Source: Seiridium cupressi
Taxonomy: Eukaryota > Ascomycota > Sordariomycetes > Amphisphaeriales > Sporocadaceae
Direction: 5' to 3'
DNA length: 64,000 nucleotides
NCBI GenBank assembly: GCA_036674765.1
Contig: JARVKI010000025.1
Span: forward strand, 372,001-436,000
Part shown: piece by piece, positions 49,079 to 59,888 of the stretch
How positions within the stretch are numbered: the first letter of the stretch is position 1
Layout of the letters: each line of letters starts with the position of its first letter
Translations under genes and position numbers: made by a program
The notes under the pieces: model-generated
Databases searched by the model: none
Told to the model about the DNA's origin: nothing
What the model saw: the letters and a program-made list of their open reading frames with translations, nothing else

Positions 49079-49621
49079 GAGATCATCTACCCATCGGTGT
49101 TGCTCAAGTCGCGGTCAATTCCATAACTTGATACAATCTTGCCTAGCGGTATGGTTATTGAGTCGTGTTTACCGCCAACTGTCGAAGGATCATTGGACGA
49201 TGCGACTTGATGCATTGCAAATTATGGAGGCGTGGAAGCATTGAGAGTTTATACTCTTTGCATTAGATTTAGGGGGGTTTTACCTTGTATATATTTAGCG
49301 CGTTGTTTGACAATTACGCCATTCTATGTATATTCAATTATATTGAATTCAATCATTCTCGTTCCTGTTTTCGAGACGTAGCAAGTGAAGTGTTAACATT
49401 TACTGAAAGACACGCTAACTCAATGATGGATCTTCTCGTCTTCGTCTGACTGATCACCCGGGGCGCTGTGTTGTCTCAAATTCTGGACATTGGGTTGAGA
49501 GGGCACCAATCCTCAGTATCTATCTTAAAGCAACGCCGGCACGCTTGCGAATCGAGCTAGCGTGTCATGAGGTACGGATGTTCACTGCTCGATTACCTTT
49601 CCCCCAACATGTGTGCAATTT
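49079..49621. other. 3' region of pectin lyase and decayed sequence
   Basis: No gene is seen. The right end probably held the N-terminal part of the aminotransferase relic, now unreadable. Confidence 0.4.
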
Positions 49622-50025
49622 AAAGATGTACTACAAGCCATCGTCGACCTCGCTCGAGAACATGACATTACCATCCACAGCGACGAGGTATACCGACCAA
49701 TTTTCCACTAGTTAACCGATGAACCGAGGAGATGCCACCCATCTTGACATTCGGGCACGAGAAGATCATATCGACGGGGTCCATGTCGAAGGCCTTCAGT
49801 CTTGCCGGCATACGCTTGGGCGGGATCGCGACTAGAAGCCCTGGCATAATGCGAGCCTGCTACTCCTGCCGCGACTACACCACTATGTGTGTCAGCCAGC
49901 TTGATGATCAAGTTGCAACATTTGCCCTTACGAAGCCCATGGTCAATGCCCTGCTGAAGCGAAACATGGAGCTCGCTGGGAAGAACGTTCAAATTCCGGA
50001 GGGCTTTTTGGAGGATTACAAGTGA
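49622..50025 (+). pseudogene. fold-type I aminotransferase fragment
   Basis: Remnant of a PLP-dependent class I/II aminotransferase (aspartate or ACC-synthase-like). The reading KDVLQAIVDLAREHDITIHS, then DEVYRPIFH, shows the conserved helix and the Asp-Glu-Val-Tyr motif for the PLP ring, then hits TAG. One base further out of frame comes PPILTFGHEKIISTGSMSKA with the PLP lysine in SMSKAFSLAGIRLG. It continues to NALLKRNMELAGKNVQ and stops early, far short of a complete C-terminal domain. The N-terminal third is absent. Stop, frameshift and truncation at both ends mark it as dead. Confidence 0.75.
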
Positions 50026-50513
50026 GCCGTCCAATGGCTCACTCCACGAGGTGGGACGGTAGCGTCGATCAAACTTGTCGATCGGTAAAGAATAACACTT
50101 GATGATGTCGATTTATGTAAGCGTTTTCAGAGTACTACTGGAGTGATGATAGTGTCAGCTAGCCGGAGTTTGGTGGCGGCGTTGATTTCATGGGTTGGAT
50201 ATGTTCCAGAACATAAAGGTAGAGTATTAGATGTTTCTAGTTCATTCAAGACGCTCTGACAAGCTCTGTGATACAAGTTCGTCGGCCAGCCCCCACATAA
50301 TGCAGAGGAGGGCAGGTGAAGATGATTGATCTCACAAACTACGATATTAGAAGAGTACGAGCAACACCTAGTACAACCCGATGTGTTTGCGAGTCTCCGC
50401 CAACTTAAACCCGTTCCCAATCCCTCTGACTTTCTATATCGTTACTGCGATTGCTTAACAGGATCCAAACATACAGATCCTCTATTCAAGTAGGCATAAG
50501 CCTACGGGCGGTG
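50026..50513. other. intergenic
   Basis: No gene is seen; 3' side of the DUF1993 gene on the minus strand and of the relic on the plus strand. Confidence 0.5.
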
Positions 50514-50993
50514 CTAAGGTCCCATGAAGTCACCCTTGCCCAGCGGAACGCCTTTCATACGAAGAATAGCATACGCAGTCTGCAGGTGGAAAAAGAGGTT
50601 GGGCATCGCGAAATCGAGGATGAATTGCCTACCCGTCATCTCTTCGCATGCCACTTTACAGACGTTCTTTTCCGCACCCATGAGAGTTTTGAGGTCCATA
50701 TTTTTCAATAGAGACAGGGTGTTCTCCGCGCGCTCTATGAGCTGCTCCATAGTCGTCTCGTTGTCTTCCCACGACTGGATATCCGTCTTCAACAAGCGTT
50801 TCAGAAAAACGCTGACTGAATTGGAGACTGATTGCACCTGAAAGCTGAGTGGTAGCATGTCTTCAATTAGGCTGGCAGGTGGAAGGGTGTCTGCATCTGG
50901 CTGCAGCGCTGCCTTCTTGAGGATGTTGACCAGCACCGTGACGCCCCCGATATAGGTGCCGACGCTAATGTCGTAGATGCTTAATTCGGACAT
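50514..50993 (-). CDS. DUF1993 family protein
   Basis: A soluble helical protein of 159 residues, intronless, family of unknown function related in fold to the DinB/YfiT four-helix group. Family landmarks run the whole length: LSIYDISVGTYIGGVTVLVN at the N-terminus, IEDMLPLSFQVQSVSNSVSV in the middle, and FAMPNLFFHLQTAYAILRMK, then GVPLGKGDFMGP at the C-terminus, which is the standard ending. The start at 50993 places the first motif at the usual distance. No signal peptide or membrane segment. Length is normal and the frame is intact, so it is probably functional. Confidence 0.85.
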   Translation of the reverse strand: MSELSIYDISVGTYIGGVTVLVNILKKAALQPDADTLPPASLIEDMLPLSFQVQSVSNSVSVFLKRLLKTDIQSWEDNETTMEQLIERAENTLSLLKNMDLKTLMGAEKNVCKVACEEMTGRQFILDFAMPNLFFHLQTAYAILRMKGVPLGKGDFMGP

Positions 50994-51686
50994 GGCAGAG
51001 TTAATATTGGCGTTTTCCTGTGGTTGAAAGGATTGAAAAGAGAAAGAAGCTGCTTAAGGCGTTGGTGCAAAAACGAGGGGGAATGGGGAGGAGGGATTAA
51101 CCCAGGCCTATTGATAAGCTCAGAATTTAATCTATCTCGGGTCTAGATGTGCGGGGTCCTGATACACGGAGATGATAACTACATGTAGTCATAAACCAAA
51201 GGCGGAATTGGCGCCCCGACTATACTCTTTCGGTCGATCCTTGTCTGCAGTTGAGCGGCACAGAGGCGGAAGATTACTGAGGTTCAAAGTAATCTGTATT
51301 GTTTTGAATAACACCGCATTCAGATATGCCACCCGGGAACCATTTTCTATGAGCTTCAATCTTGAACCTTCGAAGAAGAGCAGCGTGCTTGGGCTGGTTC
51401 TGGCTTGTGGCCGGAGTAAAGGGATTCGTCTATATTTAATTCGTAGTGATTTTTGGTTTTTCTAACGCAGACAATGCACCGAATGGTATCGGCCGCACTT
51501 CCCGCAGCTACAAGTCAAACTTTTCGCAGAGGATTATGCACAAGAACCATCCAAGAAGAATAAACAGCTGAAGCAGTAAGAGTTATCGTGCCGGGCATGC
51601 TAAAGACTTAGTATACGCTCAAGAGATTCTACAAATGACTATAACACACTGCAGCTTATGGCCACCACGACTGTCGCGCAACTAAA
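50994..51686. other. intergenic
   Basis: Frame 51172-51465 has no domain. Nothing else was seen. Confidence 0.45.
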
Positions 51687-52199
51687 TTGACTGAACCGGA
51701 AACAAGAACATCCATCCAGACCTATATCAAAGACCAAGCAACAATGTTCGATGACCCTGGGCTTGGCCAGCTGTGCCCCAGTGAAGAAGCTTTGGAATAT
51801 TACAATCTGGAATTTGTGAACAACTATACAAGCTCCTCAAAGTACGGAAACTATGTGTACCTGTTAGTATCGACGATTTTAGGTACGAAAAGTAACGAGT
51901 CCTTTATAGAAACTAACGCTCTAGAACTCTATGAACAGGAGATCGAATTGTTACAAATGGAACATTTATCACCATCGGGAACTGGAACCAACCACTCGAA
52001 GTTTCATATGGTTCAACATCGGTACCAATGGGTATTCAATGCGTGGGTATTCGCGTTGTTGTCATTACTCGTCAGTGCCATTTGTCTCGCTAACATTATT
52101 ATATCCCTACCATTACATGTGGGTCGTCCTTTGGCACGATGGCCTATCAGGATAAACATCAACGCCTTAATATCGGTCCTGGCCACTGATTCAACATAG
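51687..52199 (+). CDS. hypothetical protein with one C-terminal membrane segment
   Basis: A 170-residue frame of unknown function that I do not recognise. A hydrophilic N-terminal region (DDPGLGQLCPSEEALEYYNL) is followed by a helical part and HRYQWVFNAWVFALLSLLVS, continuing into a strong hydrophobic helix. This layout resembles the last exon of larger fungal membrane proteins, so it may be the truncated end of one. The annotated start has no supporting context and upstream exons were not found. Confidence 0.35.
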   Translation: MTEPETRTSIQTYIKDQATMFDDPGLGQLCPSEEALEYYNLEFVNNYTSSSKYGNYVYLLVSTILGTKSNESFIETNALELYEQEIELLQMEHLSPSGTGTNHSKFHMVQHRYQWVFNAWVFALLSLLVSAICLANIIISLPLHVGRPLARWPIRININALISVLATDST

Positions 52200-53321
52200 G
52201 TACTCTTGATATCGGTAACTGCACCTATCAGTAAGGGGAATGGGCTAGGCTCAATAACGATGTCCCCGTCTATACGATCTGGAAATCTAAGTTGTCCACT
52301 GGCTGGTGGCATGTGTCCCAGTAGCACATTGTTCAATATCTAATCTCGTCACTAAGTCACGTCAACTTCAGCGATCTCGGCTCATTTGGCACTCTGAAAA
52401 CCACCCTTAGCCTTTAATGGATCCATTTATGCAGCAGATAACGAATTTTGAAAGCTTACTCAAGATAATCGGTTCTACTAATATTTCAGCGCATGTTATA
52501 TTTGAGACGGGCGTAAACCAAAGTGGATTGGTTTCCTCATGGTTTTACACAGATCCCAGAGAGTTTCAGGCATTCATCACGCAGAGTTTTTATTTTCATG
52601 AGAAACTCTCCGATCCTTTCACTCGCAACCCATCGCAACTTGGCCCACCGTCATCCGGTAGTAATGTACATTTGGGACTATTGAGACTGTTGCTATCCGG
52701 TTCATAGTAATGTACTCCAGACAATAGTGACTATTGTAATTTTTCAAAGAGCGATTGATTATTTACGTGGTGGTGGTTATTCCAAAACTGGGCATCAACT
52801 AACTGGACGACGGTTGGAGATAGGAGTCCCTTGGTAATCTCCTTAAATAGCTCATTCGGACCATTGGACGTGAATGATCTCAATGACTGACAAAGTGGAT
52901 GTCACACACTCCAAGAATGATGCCCTTCTAACTATAAATGGCACAGAAACGGGTATGGAGATCTACGTCCGATTGAAATAGGAATGGGTAATTTTGACGG
53001 TTTAGCTGCAGCTTGCCGCGACTACCTCTATTTTTGTGGTACTTGATGCATTAAACCGAAAGTGCTTACCGACTTGGAAGCCCTCAACACCAGCTTCGAT
53101 GAATGGGGGTGGCCGGTAAGGTTCGGTATGAGAAACGTCGCCAGACATCAACAGCTGAGCTTAAAAGACATGAATCTTTGAAATAGGTTCTAGAACTAAA
53201 GTCACGTCCGGATATCTAACCATCACCGTTTCACGATGTCATCACAGTTATTCATATTGGTGAAATTTTCCTTCTCGTTCGAAATGCAATCTTGATTTAT
53301 TAAATCAGTGGCTACTTCCAT
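52200..53321. other. intergenic; one unassigned 96-codon frame
   Basis: The frame at 52417-52707 has plausible composition but no domain. It may be a fragment of a larger gene. Confidence 0.4.
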
Positions 53322-53852
53322 CTACCCTCTACTTCCTTTTCCTCTTGCTTTCTCTTTTCCTTTTGGTTGAGTGTCTTGTTGGCCAGTATTTTCAGCCTCC
53401 TTTCGAACAGACTCCAACTTCTTAAGCCTGTCTCTCATTTTCTTTTGCATCTTTCTTGACTCTTTGATGACTTTCGCTGCCTCTGCAAGCTTCTGCTCAA
53501 CAGTTCCGACAGCATTCGGGAGGCAAACCTCCTTTTCTAGGAAACCGAAGTGCTCCTGGACCCATTTGATATCAGTGTCTAATTCTGTCCTGTGTACTGG
53601 CTCGTTATCGTCCATACATAGCTCAAGACCCAGTTCTAAAGCTTCCCGGGCGGACGTAATGGCATCGTAGGCGGGACACCGCCGTGGATCAGCAGTTTCA
53701 TTGGGATCGGCAAAACCTGAGATGGCGGCAGCTGTCTCCTCGGCAGTCGGAAAGTGATAGTTGGCAGGGTGTGCAATAATCGTGGCAATGAGAGCTTCAG
53801 CCTGTTCCCTTAGTTCTTGCAAGGTCGGCTTCTTCTCGTGTCTTTTAGGCAT
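53322..53852 (-). CDS. hypothetical coiled-coil protein with Lys-rich tail
   Basis: A 176-residue intronless frame starting MPKRHEKKPTLQELREQAEA. The N-terminal half is helical with a PANYHFPTAEETAAAISGF stretch. Residues 110-150 form a likely coiled coil (VEQKLAEAAKVIKESRKMQK). The tail is low-complexity and very basic (KGKEKARGKGSRG), suggesting nucleic-acid or nuclear association. I recognise no family and no localisation signal beyond the basic tail. Coding composition and clear ends support a real small gene, but the function is unknown. Confidence 0.6.
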   Translation of the reverse strand: MPKRHEKKPTLQELREQAEALIATIIAHPANYHFPTAEETAAAISGFADPNETADPRRCPAYDAITSAREALELGLELCMDDNEPVHRTELDTDIKWVQEHFGFLEKEVCLPNAVGTVEQKLAEAAKVIKESRKMQKKMRDRLKKLESVRKEAENTGQQDTQPKGKEKARGKGSRG

Positions 53853-55639
53853 GATTCCGGCGAATCTTGACCTATGCGATTAGTTTTGTGCTTTTGGTTC
53901 TGACAAGATCAACTGAAATTTCCAGTTTGAGATATAGATGTTTTTCCAGAAATATGCTTTGAAGAGTTGACTTGACGGTTTTGGCCCTCCGCGAAGCTGC
54001 AGCAACAGAGTTTTCTTGTATTTCTTGGTGCAAAGCAAAGCAGCATCTTTTGCAGGCCGTGTTTGTTATGTCAGCTGTGACATTGATCAATGTACAACCG
54101 TGATCCTGTTAAGACAAAGCCACTAATCACGAATGGTATCATGAGTTACAGTGTATCACAGACACTGTCGTTCAACATCAGCACCAACGCATGAAATCGG
54201 AAAATTGATGATGAATTTCCTCGCTTGAACAAACTAAGAACTGACAGATCATAACCTCGCATATATTGGGCAAATTGAATCAGGACAGAATAATGCAACC
54301 ATGCGGGTAAAGAGTGAGTCCTGGGTTTCGGAACAACTACGGGATTCGGTCAATTAGTAAATGCATAAGACAAATTTGTGTCACCCCTCTTGTACATTGA
54401 AAGCAATAACAGATTACTACTGCAGATCTGAATAATTTCCTAGCCTCTCCTACTAGAACGACCAGATGACTGCTCACGATTCTTTAACGGCACCCTCATT
54501 ATATGACGTCCATGCGCGACAGAATAAGTAGTAGGTGTGGCTGCCATGGGAAAACGACGGGGGTGGGTGTATTCACGGCCGTTTGTGCCACTAAAGGTAA
54601 TTTCGAAGCCTGCATCTTGAACAACCTTTCACGATGCCACCGTCGTCTGGATGATCTACCCTTCTGATTTTATCGTGACCATGGAGTAAAAGTCGATGGG
54701 CCAGGATTTATTACACGTTCTTATCTGCATCTTTGATGTTGCCTTCATAGTGAGCATAAGCTCGTGTTAGATGCGGGACATATGCTATTCACTTCTGTGC
54801 TTGATCGGGCCGCTCGTTGAGACGATCACTTTCTAACTGGATGTTGGCTACCTTGGAAGCTTGAGCTTCAGACGTATAGAAAGGGGCCACATGTATCCTT
54901 TTCCACCTTTCGGGCATTGGTTAATTGCTAATGGTTCAGCCTTATACTTCGCATAAAACCTTGGCACATCCAAATTAGTTTCCGTGTGCCTTGCATCAAA
55001 TGTGTGCCCTTTGAATGCAATTACTTAGATAAGCTGGATTGTATAATTATAGGAGTTGGATTTCATTTTGTTATGACCAGAGATTCCATGTTTATGCTGT
55101 GCTGTCCCTGTTCGGTATAAGTGCACTTTTTAGCATCAGGGATATGTAACCTCCTTCAGTTGTACAAGCTAAACGCGTTGACGTTGGTTCTCTCATCAAG
55201 GCCAACATTTGATAAAAGGCCCGGTTAACCACAACTTATACGTCTAGTAATGTCTGATGGAGAACAGATTATAACATATGGTTTCAGCAGTTAGTTCCAA
55301 CTAGGGTTTGTATCGCGCTATTCGGTCTTCACAAAACATCGGATTACCAACAAACCAACATATATGCGACACTAGGTTCAGTAATATCGACTGAAATGTA
55401 ATGATAGCTTTAGATAAGCAGTCACTTTAGGCACTGGCAATATTACCGTGTATGCAAACAAGTGTTTCAGATGCAAACATGTCTATTAAGTGTACCTAGG
55501 CAAAGGCTTTTTGGCAGCATGGCCGAGTACATTTAAGTCGGCGCCCTGTCTCGCAGGTAGATCAAGACTAGCCTATCAAGGCTTGCTCAGTTTCCAGACT
55601 TGCCGCAGTGATGTGCAGCCTCTCCTGGAAGATAACGCC
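53853..55639. other. intergenic, no recognisable gene
   Basis: About 1.8 kb with only short frames (53872-54090 and others) and no domains, repeats or RNA genes seen. Confidence 0.45.
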
Positions 55640-55903
55640 TCAATCTCTGCCCGAGGCCTATTATCAGTTAGCAACATTTGGACAGTTGGATTCAGGAATT
55701 TTACTTACTGCGCAAGCCGCACAAGTTGAGTCATAGACATAAGTCCAATTGGGGCAGTTATGTGTATACATATACTTCCATCGGTACTTCCAATAACCGC
55801 CACCTCCCCCTTCGGCTGGGTTCCACGATTGGCCGCTATTACCTTTGTCGCCGCCATCACTGCCGCCATTACTGCCGCTTTTGTTGCCGCTGCTTTGTGG
55901 CAT
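55640..55903 (-). CDS. Gly-rich small protein with tyrosine/cysteine C-terminus, 70 residues
   Basis: Two exons: 55903-55709 (65 codons, phase 0) and a terminal exon of only 18 bp (55657-55640) encoding ASGRD and stop, joined by a 51 bp intron with a GTAAGT donor, CTAAC branch and TAG acceptor. The N-terminal half is Gly/Ser/Asn-rich and unstructured. The second half is GYWKYRWKYMYTHNCPNWTY followed by DSTCAACA, with three Cys. There is no signal peptide. Similar tiny Gly-rich proteins with Tyr/Cys tails occur in other ascomycetes as unnamed families, from memory only. Without the intron the frame would read on into a different tail, so RNA evidence would settle it. Confidence 0.65.
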
Positions 55904-58851
55904 TTTGACGTTGTTGCTTCTTCAAGGCTAGTTCGGAAGGATTTACTGATCCAGATTTATGCGGATGCCGGATTTGTTTTATGTGGATGAGGTATGCCTG
56001 ATTGTTCAAGAGTTTTGAGGAAGGTAGAATTGAAAGCATAATAAATTTCTCTTTTATAGGCATAACCTGAACCTGATTCTGTGTTACTGTATCTTAAATT
56101 ACTGTTCCTCTGATGTTCATAATTGTGTACAATCACTCAAATTCCGGATGCTGGCGTGGCGATGGATCATGCGTGGACTCGACGTGAATCAGCTCTCCCT
56201 AAAACAATGGTCAGTACGGGATATGACTTCAGTTCCCGGCTGATTGGGCTTGAATGAATCTGATGGGTTGAAACAGAACTTTAGTATGTGGATTCCAACC
56301 TGAAGTGTCGGAGAGTTTAGTGGGAACTTTGATGATGAACAATGTCAAATTTCATATGTTTTCAACCCCATCCCATAGCTGGCACAGTGGTCTTTTAACA
56401 TTCTCAGCTCAGATATATAGCCAACAGGATATGATACGGCTCAAATACTATAGAGGTAATTGCCATACTCCTGTGACACATCCATGAGACTTCCTATGCC
56501 AATTCATAGCTCTTGACATATGTCGAGCATTCGATTTATGGAGACACCCGTTTCTCTCGGCGGCATTGCTATTCTTTGTGTTAATTTGCAAATACTAATT
56601 ACATAAAGTAACACCATGATACCTCTGGTAACTAGGACGGCATGCGCTGCTCGACATTACGGTTTTCTACTTGTGATGATACCCTTCTAGGCTTCTTTAA
56701 ATATTTGTTAACTCAATGTCCAGTTCCTCAAGATTGCCGGCTACAACCTGGTAGGTTACCCTCTCCATCGCTATCTGGAACCTTCCCTGCCAGGTTCAAG
56801 TGTGTCTATTCTATCTTTTATGCACTAAAAGGACATCTCGATTGGACTCTCGATTGGACTACCTATTTGGACCTCCAGAAGCCTGATTGTTTTAGACCCA
56901 TTGATGCCGACTGCTCTTAGCGTCTGTTTCGCTGGCGTGACTACGAGCATACCAAAGCTGTCATACCTTACAGTGATAAGCCGCGGACTCATCGGAAACC
57001 AGTGTTTGCCGTACTGAGTACCAAAGGTGCCGGCGCTTACTTCTATCAGCTGGAAATGGTTAAAGCTGCAGAACCTTCTGTTGAGAGTAATTACCTACTA
57101 AGTCGTCAGAAGACTTGACCATTCTCAAAGTAACTTGCAGTTGCAAAAGAGAGGTCAATACACGCTCATGTACTAACTTAAAAGGAGGAATGATCTTCAA
57201 ATCGATCTGCGGACTTGATCTCCGACCCGCGTCGGAAACTTTGCCTGCCTCGCCGACGTCGAAGATAGGGCAGACGTTCAGTTCGCTTTGACCACTGTGC
57301 TCGGAACATGGCTCGTAGACTCAATATCAGCGCGAGGGCTCTTTAAAGAGATTGAACGGAGGAAAGCGTGGCCTGAAGCATAAGAAGCCAATTGACACCC
57401 ACGGCTTTGATACGTACCAAAACTTCCGTGCCGCTGACCAATTATTCCTCCTACTCTCATATGCAGGGTTATTGTCTTGGTACATCGCCGGAGGTCGGAG
57501 GCGCCTGTGCGGCACAAGTATGTATTGCAGTACTATGTATATACCCAGCGTATCATCTTGCTCTCGCTGACCACCATGCACGGGCTACTGTGCCGTACAC
57601 AATTTGAGTGTTGGTTCTCACAAAAAGACTACCTAGAAGAACTTGGAGAGAACAGCTGAAGTAGTGAAATCGAAGCTCATCGAGAAGTTCTCTGTTAAAG
57701 CAGCAGGTCGAGAGACTAGATGAGAGCTAGCAGTCAGGTGACAGTGATTTATGAGACTTTTAGCTTAATTTCTATCTCGCTATAAGGTGTAGATATGTCT
57801 ATCTATCTTGTCTCCGAACGTGCAATGCTTTCGGGTACCTCATAACAGCATGTGTTGCGTGAAATCGGCAACAGCCGGCTTGGCAGGCACCCCACAACGT
57901 TACAGAGGGCGGGAATCTCTATTGTGGGTGGAAATGCGTAAATAGTCTGGGGTACTCAGATAAAGTTTTTGACACCCAAGATCCACGAACATCTAATTTT
58001 CGGCGGGACGCAAACCTGCAGAGAAAATGGCCAGCTAAAAACTATTTAGATCGGGTCCTGGAGAGGACCCGGCGTCTAGCCAACACCGCGTGGTTGCCGT
58101 ATTTCCGAGCTCTGCTCCACTTTTTACTGTTTCATATTGCGCGGCCCTTTGTCCTTCCAGTCTTTCTGGGGCAATACCAACCTGTACAAGACTCCTTCCA
58201 GGGCTATATCGGCTTGCCGAAACATGCCATCCGTAGTTCAAGGAGGCAGCCGAGCCGCCTATGGCCTGGGCTGTAATCCGTGATGGATGGCATATGTAAG
58301 TCTCTCTGGCCAGTAGGCTCTCTTGCTTCAGCTCCACAATCAGGTTTGGACGACGGAGTACATCTTGGCTGTTTGAAAGTTTATCATATGCCTGCTGCCG
58401 ACCCAAGAGAACGTTGGACGTAGCGGAGAACATGCACCATTGCTTATGATTTGCAGGCATTCGTGCTTTTGACACTGCTTGGCTAGCTTTTTGAGTATTG
58501 GCGAGACATCAACGGTAGGGAATATCTAAGGGGGCTGTGAGACTTGCCAGGCGAGAGTTTGAGAGAGAGGTATTGCCGTCAAGCGCAAAGAAGAGGGTTT
58601 GAAATTGCTCGTCTTAGAGCGTTGAGACTTCCGAGTGTTAAATATATAAGTCCCAGGCGCCCCGTCGATGTACAAAGAGGGCTGCATATAGTAAAGTTAT
58701 TTACTTTTCGTTCACTGTATTCCAAGTTTGATATCTGTTGGCACAGTTGAAACGTTCCTTTCTTGACCCTTTCAAAAGCAATACAGTCGCCCTCTGGAGT
58801 CTTTCAAACTTTAGGCCGCTCGGATCCAGTCTCGTCGACTGTTGTATCGAT
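55904..58851. other. gene-poor stretch with one coding-like remnant
   Basis: Around 56840-57115 (+) an open reading interrupted by a single TAG looks coding (WRDYEHTKAVIPYSDKP, FAVLSTKGAGAYFYQLEMV), but no family is recognised and no start is seen. Frames at 57278-57659 and 58035-58475 show no domains. The rest is unassigned. Confidence 0.35.
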
Positions 58852-59687
58852 ATGCGTCTCGCCGTGATATCAGTCCTAGTGCTTGAAGCCCTGCCAGCAC
58901 TTTCTTTCCCGAGTAGAACAACTCGCAGCTCGGTGCTACAACGCCATGAAGCAATCCCCATTCTTGACCTCAAGGTGACGAGAAGGAATAAGGCAACCAA
59001 GACAGCAAAAGAAGCGGCAGCGGGGGAAGCCCTGGTAGCCACTAACCAGACGACATTAGCGGCCACTGAGGTCCTTGCTGTATCAGAAGAATTCGAGGAG
59101 GGCGTGGTCAGGACCGTCGGCGTATTCGGCTCAGCCAATCCCGTGCAAGGCGGCAACCTCTTCACCAAGATGAAGCTGCCAGCAAACGTCAGTTGGAACC
59201 CTCTTTTATACCCTATGATGACCGAGCCATACTGACCTGTTTGCACACAGACTGCTGGGGCTATCGAAGCCGAGTACAATGGCACAGCGGCCAACACTAT
59301 CACCGTGGCACCCAAGATGGCGACAATTGCTCCCCAGCAGGGCTGATGTATGTCGATCCTCTCACATTCACCATTGCGACAGCAACGTCTCCTGAGACTG
59401 GTGACATCCATCAAGTCGACTATATCTTCGGAGAAGCATCTAGCAACGCCGTTGACGTCTCACAGTCTGTCATTGGTAAGTTGGACACAGCCACGAACCA
59501 GTTCGTGACTGAGAACTTGGGCGAGCTCGAGTTCGAAGCAGAGGAAAATGAAGTTGCCTTAAAACTCGCCGATATGAACGGCGAGTGGGCCGTCTTTGTT
59601 CCAACGACTGCTGTGAAGGCTGGTGAGGAGGAAGGGGCAGAGGGTGAAGCAGAGGGGGAGGCAGCTAAGGCAGAGGAGGCAGACTAA
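58852..59687 (+). CDS. secreted acidic protein, one-base frameshift
   Basis: Predicted extracellular protein of unknown function, 257 residues if one base is restored. Exon 1 (58852-59187) starts with a signal peptide (MRLAVISVLVLEALPALSFP), followed by a basic, Ala-rich pro-like segment and GVFGSANPVQGGNLF. A 63 bp intron leads to exon 2 (59251-59687) with TAGAIEAEYNGTAANTITV. The frame breaks at CCCC (about 59331-59334): a fifth C would continue APPAGLMYVDPLTFTI without a stop and makes the total an exact multiple of three. The protein ends in a very acidic Glu/Ala/Gly tail. No known domain. It is probably a surface or wall-associated protein. Confidence 0.65.
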
Positions 59688-59888
59688 ATGATAAGGAATA
59701 TTTGGCACAGGGAGTCAAGACAAGGAAAATTGCAGAGCAACGACAGCCAATTCGTGTCGACAGTTTCTGCTTAGAAGTCCAAGATGTGTATGTAGGAGTG
59801 TGTCCCATTGAAGTGCGATGCAAATCTTTGCTGGCGAAGAGAAAGTTTTTCCGTGGTGCGAGAATATATCCTCCTATAGACATAGTCA

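Noticed and set aside
48519..49244. 241-codon plus-strand frame in another phase
   Set aside because: Shifted reading of pectin lyase exon 2; low-complexity Pro/Ser/Thr composition and no motif.
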